Shown: piece by piece, positions 52,791 to 62,734 of the stretch
Layout: the number at the start of each line of letters is the position of its first letter
Position numbering within the stretch: the first letter of the stretch is position 1
NCBI RefSeq assembly: GCF_003231285.1
Contig: NZ_QKNS01000004.1
Location: 124,001 to 188,000 of the forward strand
Length of the DNA stretch: 64,000 bases
Source: Hymenobacter sediminis
Lineage (GTDB): Bacteria > Bacteroidota > Bacteroidia > Cytophagales > Hymenobacteraceae
Reading direction: 5' to 3'
The notes under the pieces: generated by a model
Told to the model about the DNA's origin: nothing
The model's input: only the letters and a program-made list of their open reading frames with translations
Database searches by the model: none
Position numbers and translations under genes: made by a program

Positions 52791-53246
52791 CTACGAAAAC
52801 TGCTTCTCTAGCACCAGCGTCAGTCCCCTACCCCCCTGCACCGTCCCAATGATATCGAAGCCGAAGCGCAGGTTCAATATCAGCATGGCTCGCCAGCGGT
52901 TAAAGGTTTGGGTCCGGACGCTGTGGTAGCCCTTTGCCTTGCACCATGCGTGCTGTCGGCGCATGAGCTCAGCGGCCAGCCCCTGCCCCCGGTGGGCAGG
53001 GTGCACCCCACCCAGCCAGCTATAGTAACTGCCGGGTTTGCGCTCGTAACCCAGCTTGCAGGCCACAAGCTTGCCCTCCGCAAAGGCCAGCCACGCCTGC
53101 ACCGGCTGCTTGCCTTGCTGGTAGCGCAAATCGGCGGCAAACCCGGCCGCGTTATCTTCCAGCACTTCGCCCAAAAGCTGTGTCAGGGAATCAAAGTCGG
53201 CATCGGCCGTCGGCAGCTCTGCCCAGAAAACATATTCAACAGACAT
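52791..53246 (-). CDS. GNAT N-acetyltransferase
   Basis: A 151-residue GNAT protein. It has ACKLGYERKPGSYYSWLGG as strands 3-4, then the acetyl-CoA loop VHPAHRGQGLAAELMRRQH (R-x-x-G-x-G/A) near residue 85, and KGYHSVRTQTFNRWRAMLIL. The family N-acetylates small molecules or protein ends; the target is unknown. It follows the ABC transporter gene by 32 bases on the same strand, which suggests co-transcription. A TATCTTGG box, one base off the -7 consensus, lies 4 bases before the ATG, so it may also have its own promoter. Confidence 0.88.
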   Translation of the reverse strand: MSVEYVFWAELPTADADFDSLTQLLGEVLEDNAAGFAADLRYQQGKQPVQAWLAFAEGKLVACKLGYERKPGSYYSWLGGVHPAHRGQGLAAELMRRQHAWCKAKGYHSVRTQTFNRWRAMLILNLRFGFDIIGTVQGGRGLTLVLEKQFS

Positions 53247-53278
53247 GCGCCCAAGATAGGCGCCGACCTGCTACCCTC

Positions 53279-55156
53279 CTACTGATACCCGGCGGCCTGC
53301 AGTTGGAACAGTTCGGCATAGCGCCCCCCACGGGCCAGCAGCTCTGGGTGGCTCCCGATTTCTACGAACTGCCCGTTTTCGATAACCAGAATCCGGTCGG
53401 CCATGCGTACGGTGCTGAAGCGGTGCGAGATAAGCACGGCGGTTTTGCCTTGGGTCAAGTCCTTGAAGCGCTGGAACACCTCGTATTCGGCACGGGCATC
53501 GAGGGCAGCGGTGGGCTCGTCGAGGATGAGGAGTTGAGCATCGCGCATGTAGGCACGGCCCAGGGCTATTTTCTGCCACTCACCCCCACTTAGGTCCACG
53601 CCCCCGTTGAAGCGGCGACCAATCATTTGGTCGTAGCCCTGGGGTAGCTTGGCAATGACGGAATCGGCGAGGCTTTGGGCGGCGGCTTGCTCAATGCGCG
53701 GCCGGTTGTCTTTCTGCTCAATGCGGCCCACGGCCAGGTTTTGGCCTGCCGGTAGCTGGAAACGTACGAAATCTTGGAAAATCACCCCTATTTCCTGGCG
53801 GAGCTCGGCAGGGTCGTATTCGCGCAAATCGTACCCATCGAGCAGAATGCGGCCTTCGGTGGGGTCGTAGAGGCGGGCCAGCAGTTTCACGAGGGTAGTC
53901 TTGCCGGCGCCGTTTTCACCCACCAGGGCCAGCTTTTCGCCAGCCTGCAGCGTGAAGTTCAGGTTGCGCAGGGCCCACTTTTCGGCGTTGCGGTACTTGA
54001 ACCCCACGTTATCAAACCGAAACCCCTCCCGGATGGGCCGCGGAAACGGCCGCACCGGTTGTGCCTCGTCGCGGCGGATACGGGGCTGCAGGTGGAAGAA
54101 GTCAAAGAAATCCTGCAGGTACAAAGCGCCTTCGGCCACGGCGCTAAACCGGCTCAGAATGCCTTCCAGCAAGCCCCGCATGCGGCCAAAGGATCCGGCC
54201 AGAAAGGTAAGCTGACCAATGCTCACCTGCCCGCGCACGGCTTGGCTGATGATGTACACGTAGGCGGCGTAGTAGCCGGCTGCACCCACCGCGGCGAAAA
54301 ACGTACCCCAGCCCGCCCGCCGAATCACGAGCGACTTATTCTGCTGATAAAACTCATCAGAAAGGGTCCGGAACCGGTCAATCAGAAAGCCCGACAACCC
54401 GAAAATCTTGACTTCTTTGGCCGTTTCATCGGAGGCGCCGGTTTGGCGGAGGTAGTCCAGCTCGCGCCGCTCGGGCGTCCAGCCGTGCACCAGGGAATAG
54501 CTGCGCTCATTAAAGTGCGACTCCCCCAGAAAGGCCGGTACCACCGCCACCAGCAGCAACAGCAGCAGCCACGGATTAAACGCTACCAAGCCCACGGCCA
54601 GAAACACCATGGTAATAAAGTCCTGGGCTTGACTGAGCACTTGGGCCATGAGTACGGTACGCGAGAGTGTCTGGCGGCGCGCCCGCTCCAGCTTATCATA
54701 GAATGCGCTATCCTCGAACTGGTCCAGATCGAGTTCGGCAGCGTGCTGCATAAGGCGCACCGAGGTCTGGTTGGCAAACAGGTCGCCCAGCAGCGAGTCG
54801 AGCAACGCCACACCCCTACCCAGCGCATCCGACAAAATGGCTAGGCCAAATTCCAGAGCAACCAAGGTTAAAACTGGCGTCAGGGCCCGCTCGGCGGCAG
54901 GCTGGCGGCTGAGTTGTACTACCGTATCGAGGATGAGCTGCCCAACATAGAGCATGGCCACCGGCAGGGCCGCCCGCACTAGGCGCAGAGCCACGTTGCC
55001 CAGGGTTAGGGCCGGGCTGGTCTGCCAGATCAGGCGAAGAAACTCCGGCAGGTTTTTAAGTGCCGAAAACCGCTCCCGCACCGTGAGGGCAGGCTTTCCA
55101 TCAGCCCGCGGTTTTTTGGCAGATATAGTAGAGAAAAAGGAATCAGAACGAGCCAT
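53279..55156 (-). CDS. ABC exporter half-transporter (permease-ATPase fusion)
   Basis: A 625-residue protein, start set at MARSDSFFSTISAKKP. About six membrane helices lie within 40-350 (for example VALRLVRAALPVAMLYVGQL). The ATPase has Walker A GENGAGKTTL from about 413, signature LSGGEWQKIALGRA at about 522, Walker B LLILDEPTAALDAR, and the H-loop SHR. LSGGEWQK instead of LSGGQRQR is typical of a subgroup of bacterial drug or lipid exporters. The Gln after GG is Glu, as in several heterodimeric or peptide exporters. Substrate unknown. Confidence 0.9.
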   Translation of the reverse strand: MARSDSFFSTISAKKPRADGKPALTVRERFSALKNLPEFLRLIWQTSPALTLGNVALRLVRAALPVAMLYVGQLILDTVVQLSRQPAAERALTPVLTLVALEFGLAILSDALGRGVALLDSLLGDLFANQTSVRLMQHAAELDLDQFEDSAFYDKLERARRQTLSRTVLMAQVLSQAQDFITMVFLAVGLVAFNPWLLLLLLVAVVPAFLGESHFNERSYSLVHGWTPERRELDYLRQTGASDETAKEVKIFGLSGFLIDRFRTLSDEFYQQNKSLVIRRAGWGTFFAAVGAAGYYAAYVYIISQAVRGQVSIGQLTFLAGSFGRMRGLLEGILSRFSAVAEGALYLQDFFDFFHLQPRIRRDEAQPVRPFPRPIREGFRFDNVGFKYRNAEKWALRNLNFTLQAGEKLALVGENGAGKTTLVKLLARLYDPTEGRILLDGYDLREYDPAELRQEIGVIFQDFVRFQLPAGQNLAVGRIEQKDNRPRIEQAAAQSLADSVIAKLPQGYDQMIGRRFNGGVDLSGGEWQKIALGRAYMRDAQLLILDEPTAALDARAEYEVFQRFKDLTQGKTAVLISHRFSTVRMADRILVIENGQFVEIGSHPELLARGGRYAELFQLQAAGYQ

Positions 55157-55273
55157 ACCCCGGCTATACGGCACACTTCGGGCCGGAGTACGCCAGCCGC
55201 CGTTTTGGCAGAGCAGGGGAGGTAGTAAATAGCAGCAGAGTAAGTAATAGGGCAAGCCAAGCCTGCCCTACCC

Positions 55274-55534
55274 CTAGGCATTCATAATCTTACCTTGGTT
55301 ATCCCAGTGGCTGTGCTTAACGGCCATGCTGCCCGGCTCGCGCTTGATGGTACGCGTGAACCGCTCGCCCACAATCTTGCCATCGGGGCGGCGCTTACCG
55401 AAGAACAGCACCACCGGCTCCCCATTCTCATTGGTGAGGAAGGTAATGTCGTAGCCCTTGAACACATCGTTAATTGTGGCCTTGGGCTCGTAAATTTTGC
55501 TGAGCTTTTTGTCTAGTTCTTGATGTAGCGGCAT
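55274..55534 (-). CDS. Conserved small protein of unknown function
   Basis: An 86-residue protein with no signal peptide. It begins MPLHQELDKKLSKIYEPK, then a sheet-like core IDVxxGY-type segment (DVFKGYDITFLTNENGEPV), a basic stretch GKRRPDGKIVGERFTRTIKR and the C-terminus HSHWDNQGKIMNA. It is compact and highly charged, resembling small conserved hypothetical proteins of Hymenobacteraceae. I know no function. It lies 117 bases upstream of the ABC exporter on the same strand. Confidence 0.65.
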   Translation of the reverse strand: MPLHQELDKKLSKIYEPKATINDVFKGYDITFLTNENGEPVVLFFGKRRPDGKIVGERFTRTIKREPGSMAVKHSHWDNQGKIMNA

Positions 55535-55733
55535 GATGACTTCGGGTTGGGTGCAGGGGTAGTGTACGGCCGATATTGGAGGTAGGTATAGCGTTGAGCT
55601 ACCCCATGGTGCACCACAGGCGAGCTACAACGCACTGCCGAAATGCCGAAGAGCGTTACTTTACAGCACGAATTCACCACCGCGCGTACATACCGACTGG
55701 GCCTGCGCGGTAAGCAGCCCGTTTGCACCTCCT

Positions 55734-57302
55734 ATGCTGCATAGCATCCCGTTTTCTTCCTTCGACGACACCACCCGCCAGGCTCAGTACGTAGCGGTAA
55801 AAGCCGCCCTGGAGGCCGAGGCCACCTCTTCCCCAACGTTGCTGCTCAGCAACTTTGAGGTAGAAGGCGAGGTAGTGGATGCCCTTGTGGTACGGCCTCA
55901 CAGCATCACGGTGTTGCTTTTTGTGCCAGAAGGTGGCCTGCTGGACATCCCGAACCAGCAGGACGGGGCGTGGCAATTGGGCTCCTACACCCTGCACGGC
56001 GATGAGTATGCCGCCAACCCCTTCGAGCAGTTTCTGCGGCAGCAAGAAGCAGTGGCCAAATGGCTAAATGCACACCTCACACCCGCGCAGGTGCAGCCCG
56101 AGCTGATTACCGGGCTGGTCCTGTTTGCTGGCTCTGTGCAGTTCGGGCCGGGGGTAGAAACCTACCTGCGCCGCCAGCCCGGCGCCGAAAACTTTCAACT
56201 GCTCAGCGCCCTGAACCAGCTACCACGCCGCCTACGCCAGCTCAGCAACCCCGAAATCAGCCTTCCCCCCGACGCCCTGCTGACTTGGGCGCAAACCCTT
56301 TCCACCACCCCTGCCACTTCCTACCCCTCCGATGCCCCCGAACCCGACGGCACCAGCTACTGGGAAGACAAAGCGCGTAAGCTATGGCGCTGGTTGGGAG
56401 CCGAGGACATTCCGCACGATGCGCCCTACGGCTCCACGGCCGAGGCCGTAGCCGCCAGTGAGCAGGAAATGCACCGCTTGGAGCAGCTCAGCCAACAGGT
56501 CCGCGCCGAGCTGGCTCAGCAGCGCCAGGAGATGGAAGCCCGCGAAGCCGAACGGGAACGAAGCATTGAGCAGCTGCGAGCCCAGCTGACGCAAGCACCC
56601 GGCCCGGCCGCCGAGGTAGCTGCCCTGCAGGCCCGCCTAGCCGCCGAAACCCAAGAGAAAAACCGTCTAGAAGAAGCCATCCGGGCGGCGCAGCAAGAGT
56701 CGGCGGTACGTAACCAGGAGCTGGACGCGCGCATTCAGCAGTTAAGCCACCTGATTCAGCAATTGCAGCGCCAGCCGGAGCCAGTGGCTGCCGCAGCTCC
56801 TGCCGCGCCAGTTGCACGGGCAACACCTCCGGCAAGCGCCCCCGCCAAACCCACAGTACGCAATACGGCGGTGCCCCCTACCCGTCCGGCCGCCGCAAAC
56901 CTGCTTCCCCGCGACTCCTGGCGCATTAAATGGCCGCGGGTGCTGTTGGTAATACTGGGCATTTGCGGCATTGGGGGAGCCGTTTGGGGGGTAGCGCACT
57001 TTGTCAGCAACCGCCTCGCTTCGGCCCCCACTACCACCCGACAAGCCCCGAAAGAGGAACCGAATGCCGAAGATGAAACCGCTCAGGCTCCTTCCCTCTC
57101 TGACATCCAGCCCGATACATTACTAGTAGAGGATGAGCCCATCCCTACCCCTGACCCAGCGAACAACCCTGCCTCAACGCCAGCTGCTACCCCCTCCGAC
57201 AGCACTGACCAGGATGCCGGCTTATATGAAACTGACGAGGAAGGTTCGGATGCAGACCCCACTGATTCAGCCGCCATCGAAGAGCAGGTTCCCGGGCGTT
57301 AG
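55734..57302 (+). CDS. Coiled-coil membrane protein with NERD-like N-terminal domain
   Basis: A 522-residue protein. Residues 1-170 look nuclease-related (NERD-like): LEAEATSSPTLLLSNFEVEG, VVDALVVRPHSITVLLFVPEGG and LHGDEYAANPFEQFLRQQ. The catalytic residues are not clear, so this is tentative. A long coiled coil, Gln/Glu/Arg-rich, follows at about 245-345 (QQVRAELAQQRQEMEAREAE). After a Pro/Ala-rich stretch there is a single membrane helix WPRVLLVILGICGIGGAVWG at about 404-423, then a long acidic Thr/Asp/Pro-rich tail outside. No partner is evident. Confidence 0.6.
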   Translation: MLHSIPFSSFDDTTRQAQYVAVKAALEAEATSSPTLLLSNFEVEGEVVDALVVRPHSITVLLFVPEGGLLDIPNQQDGAWQLGSYTLHGDEYAANPFEQFLRQQEAVAKWLNAHLTPAQVQPELITGLVLFAGSVQFGPGVETYLRRQPGAENFQLLSALNQLPRRLRQLSNPEISLPPDALLTWAQTLSTTPATSYPSDAPEPDGTSYWEDKARKLWRWLGAEDIPHDAPYGSTAEAVAASEQEMHRLEQLSQQVRAELAQQRQEMEAREAERERSIEQLRAQLTQAPGPAAEVAALQARLAAETQEKNRLEEAIRAAQQESAVRNQELDARIQQLSHLIQQLQRQPEPVAAAAPAAPVARATPPASAPAKPTVRNTAVPPTRPAAANLLPRDSWRIKWPRVLLVILGICGIGGAVWGVAHFVSNRLASAPTTTRQAPKEEPNAEDETAQAPSLSDIQPDTLLVEDEPIPTPDPANNPASTPAATPSDSTDQDAGLYETDEEGSDADPTDSAAIEEQVPGR

Positions 57303-57321
57303 CTAACCAACTTCAGATAAT

Positions 57322-57356
57322 AAAAAAGCCCCAGCCTGTATGGCTGGGGCTTTTTT
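57322..57356. terminator. Bidirectional terminator between coiled-coil gene and catalase
   Basis: AAAAAAGCCCCAGCC (57322-57336) and GGCTGGGGCTTTTTT (57342-57356), 15-bp perfect arms with a TGTAT loop, between convergent genes. Confidence 0.92.
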
Positions 57357-57375
57357 TATGATGCAAACAAGCGAA

Positions 57376-59067
57376 TTAGTAGGGCTTGGCTTCGTGCGCA
57401 ATTTTCTCAGCCTGCTGGGCAGCTTCTGAACTCTTGGCGTCGTTGTACTGGTTGCCGCCTTCGGCCGTTTTACCGGCTTTGGCTTGCTGCAGCCCTTCGG
57501 CCAAGCGGCGGCCGTACTCGGCGTCGCACTGGGTGCACAGGTCAATCATCTTATCCTGAATCACCTGGGCAGCATCGGTGAGGGCGCCCACCAAGTTGTT
57601 GATGAGGTCGTCCTTTTCCCAGTCTTCGTGCAGGTTCCAACGCTCACCGGCCTGCTTGAAGTTGTTGGTGCGGTCGATGCTCTCCCGGATCAGGCGGCCT
57701 TCGTAGCGAGGCGTGTGGTCGGGGAAGGTGCGGGGCGCTTCCTTCAGGCCGCTCAGCGAGGAGGGCTCGTAGTTTACGCTCAGGTTCTGGCCCGGAGCCG
57801 AGTCAACGTGGTAGGTCATCTGACCGTCGCGCTGGTTGGTGGCTACGTGCTTTTTGGGCGCGTTGATGGGCAGCTGCAGGTAGTTGGCGCCCACGCGGTA
57901 ACGCTGGGTATCCGAGTACGAGAACGTGCGGCCCTGCAGCATTTTGTCGTCCGAGAAGTCGAGGCCATCAACCAGTACGCCGGTACCGAAAGCGGCCTGC
58001 TCTACCTCCGCGAAGTAGTTCTCGGGGTTTTTGTTCAAGGTCATCTTGCCCACGGACAGGAAGGGGAACTGATCCTGGGGCCAGATTTTGGTGTCGTCGA
58101 GCGGGTCGAAATCTAGCTCCGGGTGCTCGTCGTCGCTCATGATCTGCACGCACAGCTCCCACTGCGGGAAGTCGCCTTTGGCAATGTGCTCGAACAGGTC
58201 CTGGGTGGCGTGGTTGAAGTTTTTGGCCTGAATGGCTTCAGCTTCCTGCGCCGTCAGGTTCTTAATGCCCTGCAGCGGCTCCCAGTGGTATTTCACCAAT
58301 ACGGCTTCGCCCTTGTCGTTCACCCACTTGTAGGTGTTCACGCCCGAGCCCTGCATTTGGCGGTAGTTGGCCGGAATGCCCCAGGGCGAGAACAGGAAAG
58401 TGACCATGTGCATGGCCTCCGGGGTGTTGCAGATAAAGTCGAAAATCCGCTCCCCGCTTTGGCGGTTAGTTACCGGGTCGGGCTTCTGGGAGTGAATCAG
58501 GTCGGGGAACTTGATGGCGTCGCGGATGAAGAACACCTTCAGGTTGTTGCCTACCAGGTCCCAGTTACCGTCTTCGGTGTAGAACTTCACAGCAAAGCCG
58601 CGGGGGTCGCGCAGGGTTTCCGGCGAGTGACCACCATGGCCTACCGTGCTAAAGCGCACGAACACGGGCGTTTGCTTGCCGGCCTGCTGAAACAGCTTGG
58701 CGCGGGTGTACTTGCTGATGGGCTCGTCGCCTACCTTGCCATAAGCTTCGAATACGCCGTGGGCGCCGGCGCCACGGGCGTGCACCACCCGCTCCGGAAT
58801 CCGCTCCCGGTCGAAGTGGCTGATTTTCTCCAGAAACTGATAGTTCTCCAGCGTAGCCGGGCCTCGGTTGCCTACGGTGCGTAGGTTCTGGTTGTTGGTT
58901 ACGGGGTGGCCCTGGCGGGTGGTCAGGGTGTTAGCATCTTCTCCGCTGGCCGTGCGCTGGTCGTACGACGAACCGGTGCCGGTCACGGCCGTGCCGGTTC
59001 CCGACAGAGCATCGCCGGAAGCGGCGGAGTGGCCGTTTTGCGCTTGATTCTGCTGATCTTGTGCCAT
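57376..59067 (-). CDS. katA: Catalase (haem b, clade 1/3 type)
   Basis: A 563-residue protein. The start is set at [16 protein letters not shown]. The first about 60 residues are Gly/Ser/Thr/Gln-rich and probably disordered. The core starts at [23 protein letters not shown]; the catalytic His is in [34 protein letters not shown] is the conserved substrate-channel segment, and [19 protein letters not shown] near residue 380 carries the proximal Tyr. It disproportionates H2O2 in the cytoplasm. The C-terminus has a helical tail (AALTDAAQ-like, Glu/Ala-rich). A hyphenated palindrome GGAGAA-TTT-TTCTCC (59130-59144) about 63 bases upstream could be a regulator site. Confidence 0.95.
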   Translation of the reverse strand: MAQDQQNQAQNGHSAASGDALSGTGTAVTGTGSSYDQRTASGEDANTLTTRQGHPVTNNQNLRTVGNRGPATLENYQFLEKISHFDRERIPERVVHARGAGAHGVFEAYGKVGDEPISKYTRAKLFQQAGKQTPVFVRFSTVGHGGHSPETLRDPRGFAVKFYTEDGNWDLVGNNLKVFFIRDAIKFPDLIHSQKPDPVTNRQSGERIFDFICNTPEAMHMVTFLFSPWGIPANYRQMQGSGVNTYKWVNDKGEAVLVKYHWEPLQGIKNLTAQEAEAIQAKNFNHATQDLFEHIAKGDFPQWELCVQIMSDDEHPELDFDPLDDTKIWPQDQFPFLSVGKMTLNKNPENYFAEVEQAAFGTGVLVDGLDFSDDKMLQGRTFSYSDTQRYRVGANYLQLPINAPKKHVATNQRDGQMTYHVDSAPGQNLSVNYEPSSLSGLKEAPRTFPDHTPRYEGRLIRESIDRTNNFKQAGERWNLHEDWEKDDLINNLVGALTDAAQVIQDKMIDLCTQCDAEYGRRLAEGLQQAKAGKTAEGGNQYNDAKSSEAAQQAEKIAHEAKPY

Positions 59068-59129
59068 ACCTGATAACGTGTGAGTGATGGATGTAATACC
59101 GGCAAGGTACATCAGAGGTTAGGTCTAGT

Positions 59130-59144
59130 GGAGAATTTTTCTCC
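59130..59144. promoter_or_regulatory. Small palindrome upstream of catalase
   Basis: GGAGAA (59130-59135) and TTCTCC (59139-59144) around TTT, in the 163-base divergent region between catalase and the MFS gene. The symmetry resembles a dimeric repressor or activator site, but no regulator gene is adjacent. Confidence 0.25.
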
Positions 59145-59216
59145 GAAAGAATTTTGGCATTTTCCCTCCTACCCTACCGAAACCACGTTTTATACGGCTG
59201 CCCAAAGCGCAAGGGC

Positions 59217-59224
59217 TACCTTTG
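59217..59224 (+). promoter_or_regulatory. TAnnTTTG -7 element before the MFS transporter
   Basis: TACCTTTG ends 6 bases before the ATG at 59231, an exact consensus match. No clear -33 TTG. It implies an mRNA beginning at or next to the start codon. Confidence 0.5.
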
Positions 59225-59230
59225 CCCCCC

Positions 59231-60433
59231 ATGTCTGCTCCTTCCGCCACTCCTGCTACCCCTGTCTATACCATCGGCTTCTGGCTGATGTGCCTCTCGT
59301 CGCTGCTCTTTTTCATGAGCTTCAACATGCTTCTGCCCGAACTGCCTGATTACCTCACGCGCCTGGGCGGAGCCGAGTACAAAGGCTTTATCATTGCCCT
59401 GTTCACGCTCACGGCTGGCATTTCGCGCCCGTTCAGCGGCAAGCTGGCCGATACGGTGGGACGCATTCCGGTAATGGTCTTTGGCTCTTTGGTGTGCTTT
59501 GTGTGCGGGTTCTTCTATCCCTTCACGGCCACGGTAGCCGCGTTTCTGGGGCTGCGGCTGCTGCACGGCTTCAGTACCGGCTTTAAGCCTACCGGTACCG
59601 CCGCCTTTATTGCCGACATCATTCCCTACGCCCGCCGCGGCGAAGCCATGGGCCTGCTGGGGGTAGCGGGCTCTTTGGGCATGGCTGCCGGGCCCATGCT
59701 GGGGTCTTTCCTGGCCGAACAGTTTTCGCTGAATACCATGTTCTACTGCTCCTCGGGCCTAGCTCTGCTGAGCTTGGTGGTGCAGGGCACCATGACGGAA
59801 ACCCTGCCCCAGGCCCAACGGCAGCGCTTTAGCTGGAGCCTGCTGCGCCTGGATTGGAGCGAGGTGCTGGAGCCGCGGGTGCTGAAACCTGCCCTCGTGA
59901 CGCTGCTGTGCCTTTTTCCCTTCGGAGCGGTGCTCACCGTCATACCTGACCAGAGCCGCCTGCTGGGCCTCACCCACGGCAGCAAGGGCTTGTTCTACAC
60001 CTGCTATACCGGCGCCTCCTTGGTAATTCGCCTCCTAGCCGGCCGCGCCTCCGATAAGTACGGGCGCGTGCCGGTGCTTATTGGCTCCTCCGCCCTAATG
60101 GCGGTAGCGTTGGGAATTATGGCGCTGGCTACTTCGGTGCCGCTGTTTCTGGGCTCAGCTATTCTGTTTGGGCTGGCTACGGGTCTGAACTCGCCTACCC
60201 TCTACGCCTGGACGGTAGACCTGAGCCACCCGGAGCGGCGCGGCCGGGCCGTGGCCACCATGTACATAGCCCTCGAAGCCGGCATTGGCCTGGGCGCCCT
60301 GCTGGCGGGCTGGCTCTACGCCAACGAACCTTCCCGCCTACCCCTCGTGCATGGCCTAAGTACATTGGCCGTATTGGGTTCTCTGCTGTACTTGCTCCGG
60401 TGGGGGCGGGTTTCGGCGTCCGAGGTGGGGTAG
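59231..60433 (+). CDS. MFS transporter
   Basis: A 400-residue protein. ATG at 59231 is used instead of a TTG three codons earlier, which is part of a promoter box. About 12 hydrophobic helices are visible, with the MFS motif A in the loop after helix 2, FSGKLADTVGRIPVMVFGS, and its degenerate repeat ASDKYGRVPVLIGSSALM in the second half. It is an inner-membrane secondary transporter, most similar in style to drug/sugar-efflux MFS proteins; the cargo is not determinable. No nearby regulator. Confidence 0.9.
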   Translation: MSAPSATPATPVYTIGFWLMCLSSLLFFMSFNMLLPELPDYLTRLGGAEYKGFIIALFTLTAGISRPFSGKLADTVGRIPVMVFGSLVCFVCGFFYPFTATVAAFLGLRLLHGFSTGFKPTGTAAFIADIIPYARRGEAMGLLGVAGSLGMAAGPMLGSFLAEQFSLNTMFYCSSGLALLSLVVQGTMTETLPQAQRQRFSWSLLRLDWSEVLEPRVLKPALVTLLCLFPFGAVLTVIPDQSRLLGLTHGSKGLFYTCYTGASLVIRLLAGRASDKYGRVPVLIGSSALMAVALGIMALATSVPLFLGSAILFGLATGLNSPTLYAWTVDLSHPERRGRAVATMYIALEAGIGLGALLAGWLYANEPSRLPLVHGLSTLAVLGSLLYLLRWGRVSASEVG

Positions 60434-60521
60434 CCCTTGCCGGCTCAACGGCTTTTCAATAGCTTTACTGCCGTGCTACCTGGCAGTAGCAGTTTATCCG
60501 AAGCCGTTTATTATTGGTTTG

Positions 60522-62558
60522 ATGTTTACGCATATTGCTCCGGCCAACTGGCGCGGGGTTTTGGGCAGCTTAGCCCTACTGGTAGTACCCGCCATGGGGC
60601 GGGCTCAGGAAGTTCCTATCCGTTTTGGTAAGCTTGATGCTAAGGAAGCAGCCGAACTGCTCGCCCGCCCAGCTCCTGATTCCGCCTCCGCTGAGGTATT
60701 GTGTGACTTCGGACAGTCCAAGATCCAGGGCGGACAGGATGGGTTCGAGATACGCTTCGAGCGCACTTCCCGCTTACTAATTCGGCGTCGGCCTGGTTAC
60801 GATCATGCGACAGTACGCGTGTTGCTGTACCACGACCCCAAAAACGGTGGCCGGGAGCAGATTCAGCAACTCAAGGGCTTTACATACAACCTTTCAGGCA
60901 AAGAGCTGACTAAGGAGCCTTTGCGTACCGAGGCTGTTTTCAGTCGTAAGCTCAATGAGCGTCTCGATGAGTATGCCTTTACTCTACCTAATGTACGGGA
61001 GGGCTCCATTCTGGAGTTTACTTACGTGCTTCGCTCGCCCTTTCTATTCAATCTCCAAGACTGGCAGTTCCAACAGGAAATCCCTGTGCGTTGGAGCGAA
61101 TACCGTGTTCAAATTCCTGGCTTCCTAGTTTATAAAGAGCTAAGCCACACGTACTGGCCTTTCGCGGTTAATGAAACCAGCGTATCCTCGTACAATACAG
61201 CCTACCGCCAAAAGGTGGAAGATTCGTTTGGTGGGAGTGCAGGCCTGATGGAGAAGTCGTTGTCGATTTCCACTCAGGCTATCAACCGCCGCTGGGTGCA
61301 GAAGGATGTTCCGGCTTTTCGCGACGAGCCTTTCCTCACGACTGAAACGGATTACTTGAGCCGTGTTGATTTTGAGTTAGAGCGAATTCAGTTCGACCCC
61401 AACCAAAGTCCGAACTACGTAATTGACACCTGGGCTAAGATAGAAAAAGAGTTGCTGGAACAGGAGGAGTTCGGGCAATATCTCAAGCGCGACTCGCCGC
61501 TGGCAGCCGGCGCGGCCGCTCTGCGCACCATTCCTGATTTGGCTGCCCGCGCTGCTGCCGCCCGTCAGTTGGTGTTGCAGGCTGTGAGCTACAGCGGTAC
61601 TACCTCCCTTTACGCCCGCGCTACTCCTAAGCGGGTGCTGGAAACGCGCCAGGGCAATGCCGCCGAAATCAACCTGCTGCTGGTGCGCATGCTGCGCGAA
61701 GCTGGCCTAGAGGCTCAGCCTCTGCTACTAAGCACGCGCAGCCACGGCCGCGTGCAAGCCGAGTTGCCCGTGCTAAGTCAGTTTAACTATGTTGCAGCCC
61801 ACGTAACGCTTCCCGGTGACAAGGAGCTACTCCTGGATGCCACCGATGGCAGCCTACCTGCCGAGTTGCTGCCCGAGCGCTGCCTAAATGGCAAGGGCCG
61901 CCTGTTGGGCCCGGCCGCGCGCTGGGTTTCCTTGGTTTCGCCTACTCCCCACCTACATTACACTCACGCTCGCTTAATCCTGGATGCCAAAGGCAGCCTG
62001 CAGGGTACCGTGCGTCAGGAATATGCCGGCTACGCTGCTTCAGACAATCGGCGGCCCGTGGCTGCGCTTCGCCAGGAGTGGCAAACGGCCCACCCCGATT
62101 GGCAGGTGGAAAAGGCCGAGGCCATTCATGACGACCTGACTCGCCCGGTTACCCTCACGCTGTCGGCCCGCCTACCCGGCGGTGAAGCGCCGGCTAGTAC
62201 GCTCTACTTACGTCCCCTCTCCCAGTTAGGCATTCCGGTCAACCCTTTCCAGCACCCCGACCGGCTCTACCCAGTGGATATGCCTACCCAGCGCCGCCTA
62301 GAATACGTGGTGGACCTTACCCTGCCCCAAGGCTACACCGCCACCGAGCTGCCGAAGGCTGTTATGTTGCAGTTGCCCAACGATGGGGGACGGTTCATGT
62401 TCAATGTGGCACAAACCACGCCCGCAACTCTTTCAATAACCAGTCGGCTACACCTGGCCAAAACGCGCTACACAGCCGAGGAGTACCAAGCCCTGCGCGA
62501 ACTGTACAACCGGGCCCTGGCCAAGTTGGCCGAGCCTATTGTGCTACAACGACAATAG
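60522..62558 (+). CDS. DUF3857/transglutaminase-like periplasmic protein, copy 1 (no catalytic Cys)
   Basis: A 678-residue secreted protein. ATG at 60522 starts MFTHIAPANWRGVLG, a signal peptide ending near GRAQE. DUF3857 occupies about 40-260 (GFEIRFERTSRLLIRRRPGY, NVREGSILEFTYVL, RWSEYRVQIPGF). A transglutaminase-like core follows from about 330. In place of the G-x-C-x-D active-site element it has GNAAEINLLLVRMLREAGLEA (about 378-398), so the nucleophilic Cys is missing, while FNYVAAHV and LLDATDG keep the His and Asp positions. It should be a non-catalytic or altered member, function unknown. A close paralogue follows 176 bases on. Confidence 0.85.
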   Translation: MFTHIAPANWRGVLGSLALLVVPAMGRAQEVPIRFGKLDAKEAAELLARPAPDSASAEVLCDFGQSKIQGGQDGFEIRFERTSRLLIRRRPGYDHATVRVLLYHDPKNGGREQIQQLKGFTYNLSGKELTKEPLRTEAVFSRKLNERLDEYAFTLPNVREGSILEFTYVLRSPFLFNLQDWQFQQEIPVRWSEYRVQIPGFLVYKELSHTYWPFAVNETSVSSYNTAYRQKVEDSFGGSAGLMEKSLSISTQAINRRWVQKDVPAFRDEPFLTTETDYLSRVDFELERIQFDPNQSPNYVIDTWAKIEKELLEQEEFGQYLKRDSPLAAGAAALRTIPDLAARAAAARQLVLQAVSYSGTTSLYARATPKRVLETRQGNAAEINLLLVRMLREAGLEAQPLLLSTRSHGRVQAELPVLSQFNYVAAHVTLPGDKELLLDATDGSLPAELLPERCLNGKGRLLGPAARWVSLVSPTPHLHYTHARLILDAKGSLQGTVRQEYAGYAASDNRRPVAALRQEWQTAHPDWQVEKAEAIHDDLTRPVTLTLSARLPGGEAPASTLYLRPLSQLGIPVNPFQHPDRLYPVDMPTQRRLEYVVDLTLPQGYTATELPKAVMLQLPNDGGRFMFNVAQTTPATLSITSRLHLAKTRYTAEEYQALRELYNRALAKLAEPIVLQRQ

Positions 62559-62734
62559 CGTAGCCTTACTTACTTAACCGCCGAAGAGTCATAGTTCGGT
62601 TCCGCTTCTAGCTCTACTTGCTCTTTCTGCTACTATCCTATTGCTGCTTTGCTATTGCCTACTTCAGATAGCCATATGCTGAAGCTCGGGGAATGCCTAT
62701 TCTCTACTCACCACCAGTATCCTACCCCCTTGGT

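Noticed and set aside
53774..54844. Long plus-strand open frame of 356 codons
   Set aside because: It is antisense to the ABC exporter gene, has no recognisable domain and reads as shadow of GC-rich codons. Similar antisense frames at 7331-8197, 45318-46082, 58123-58884 and 40586-41101 were dropped for the same reason.
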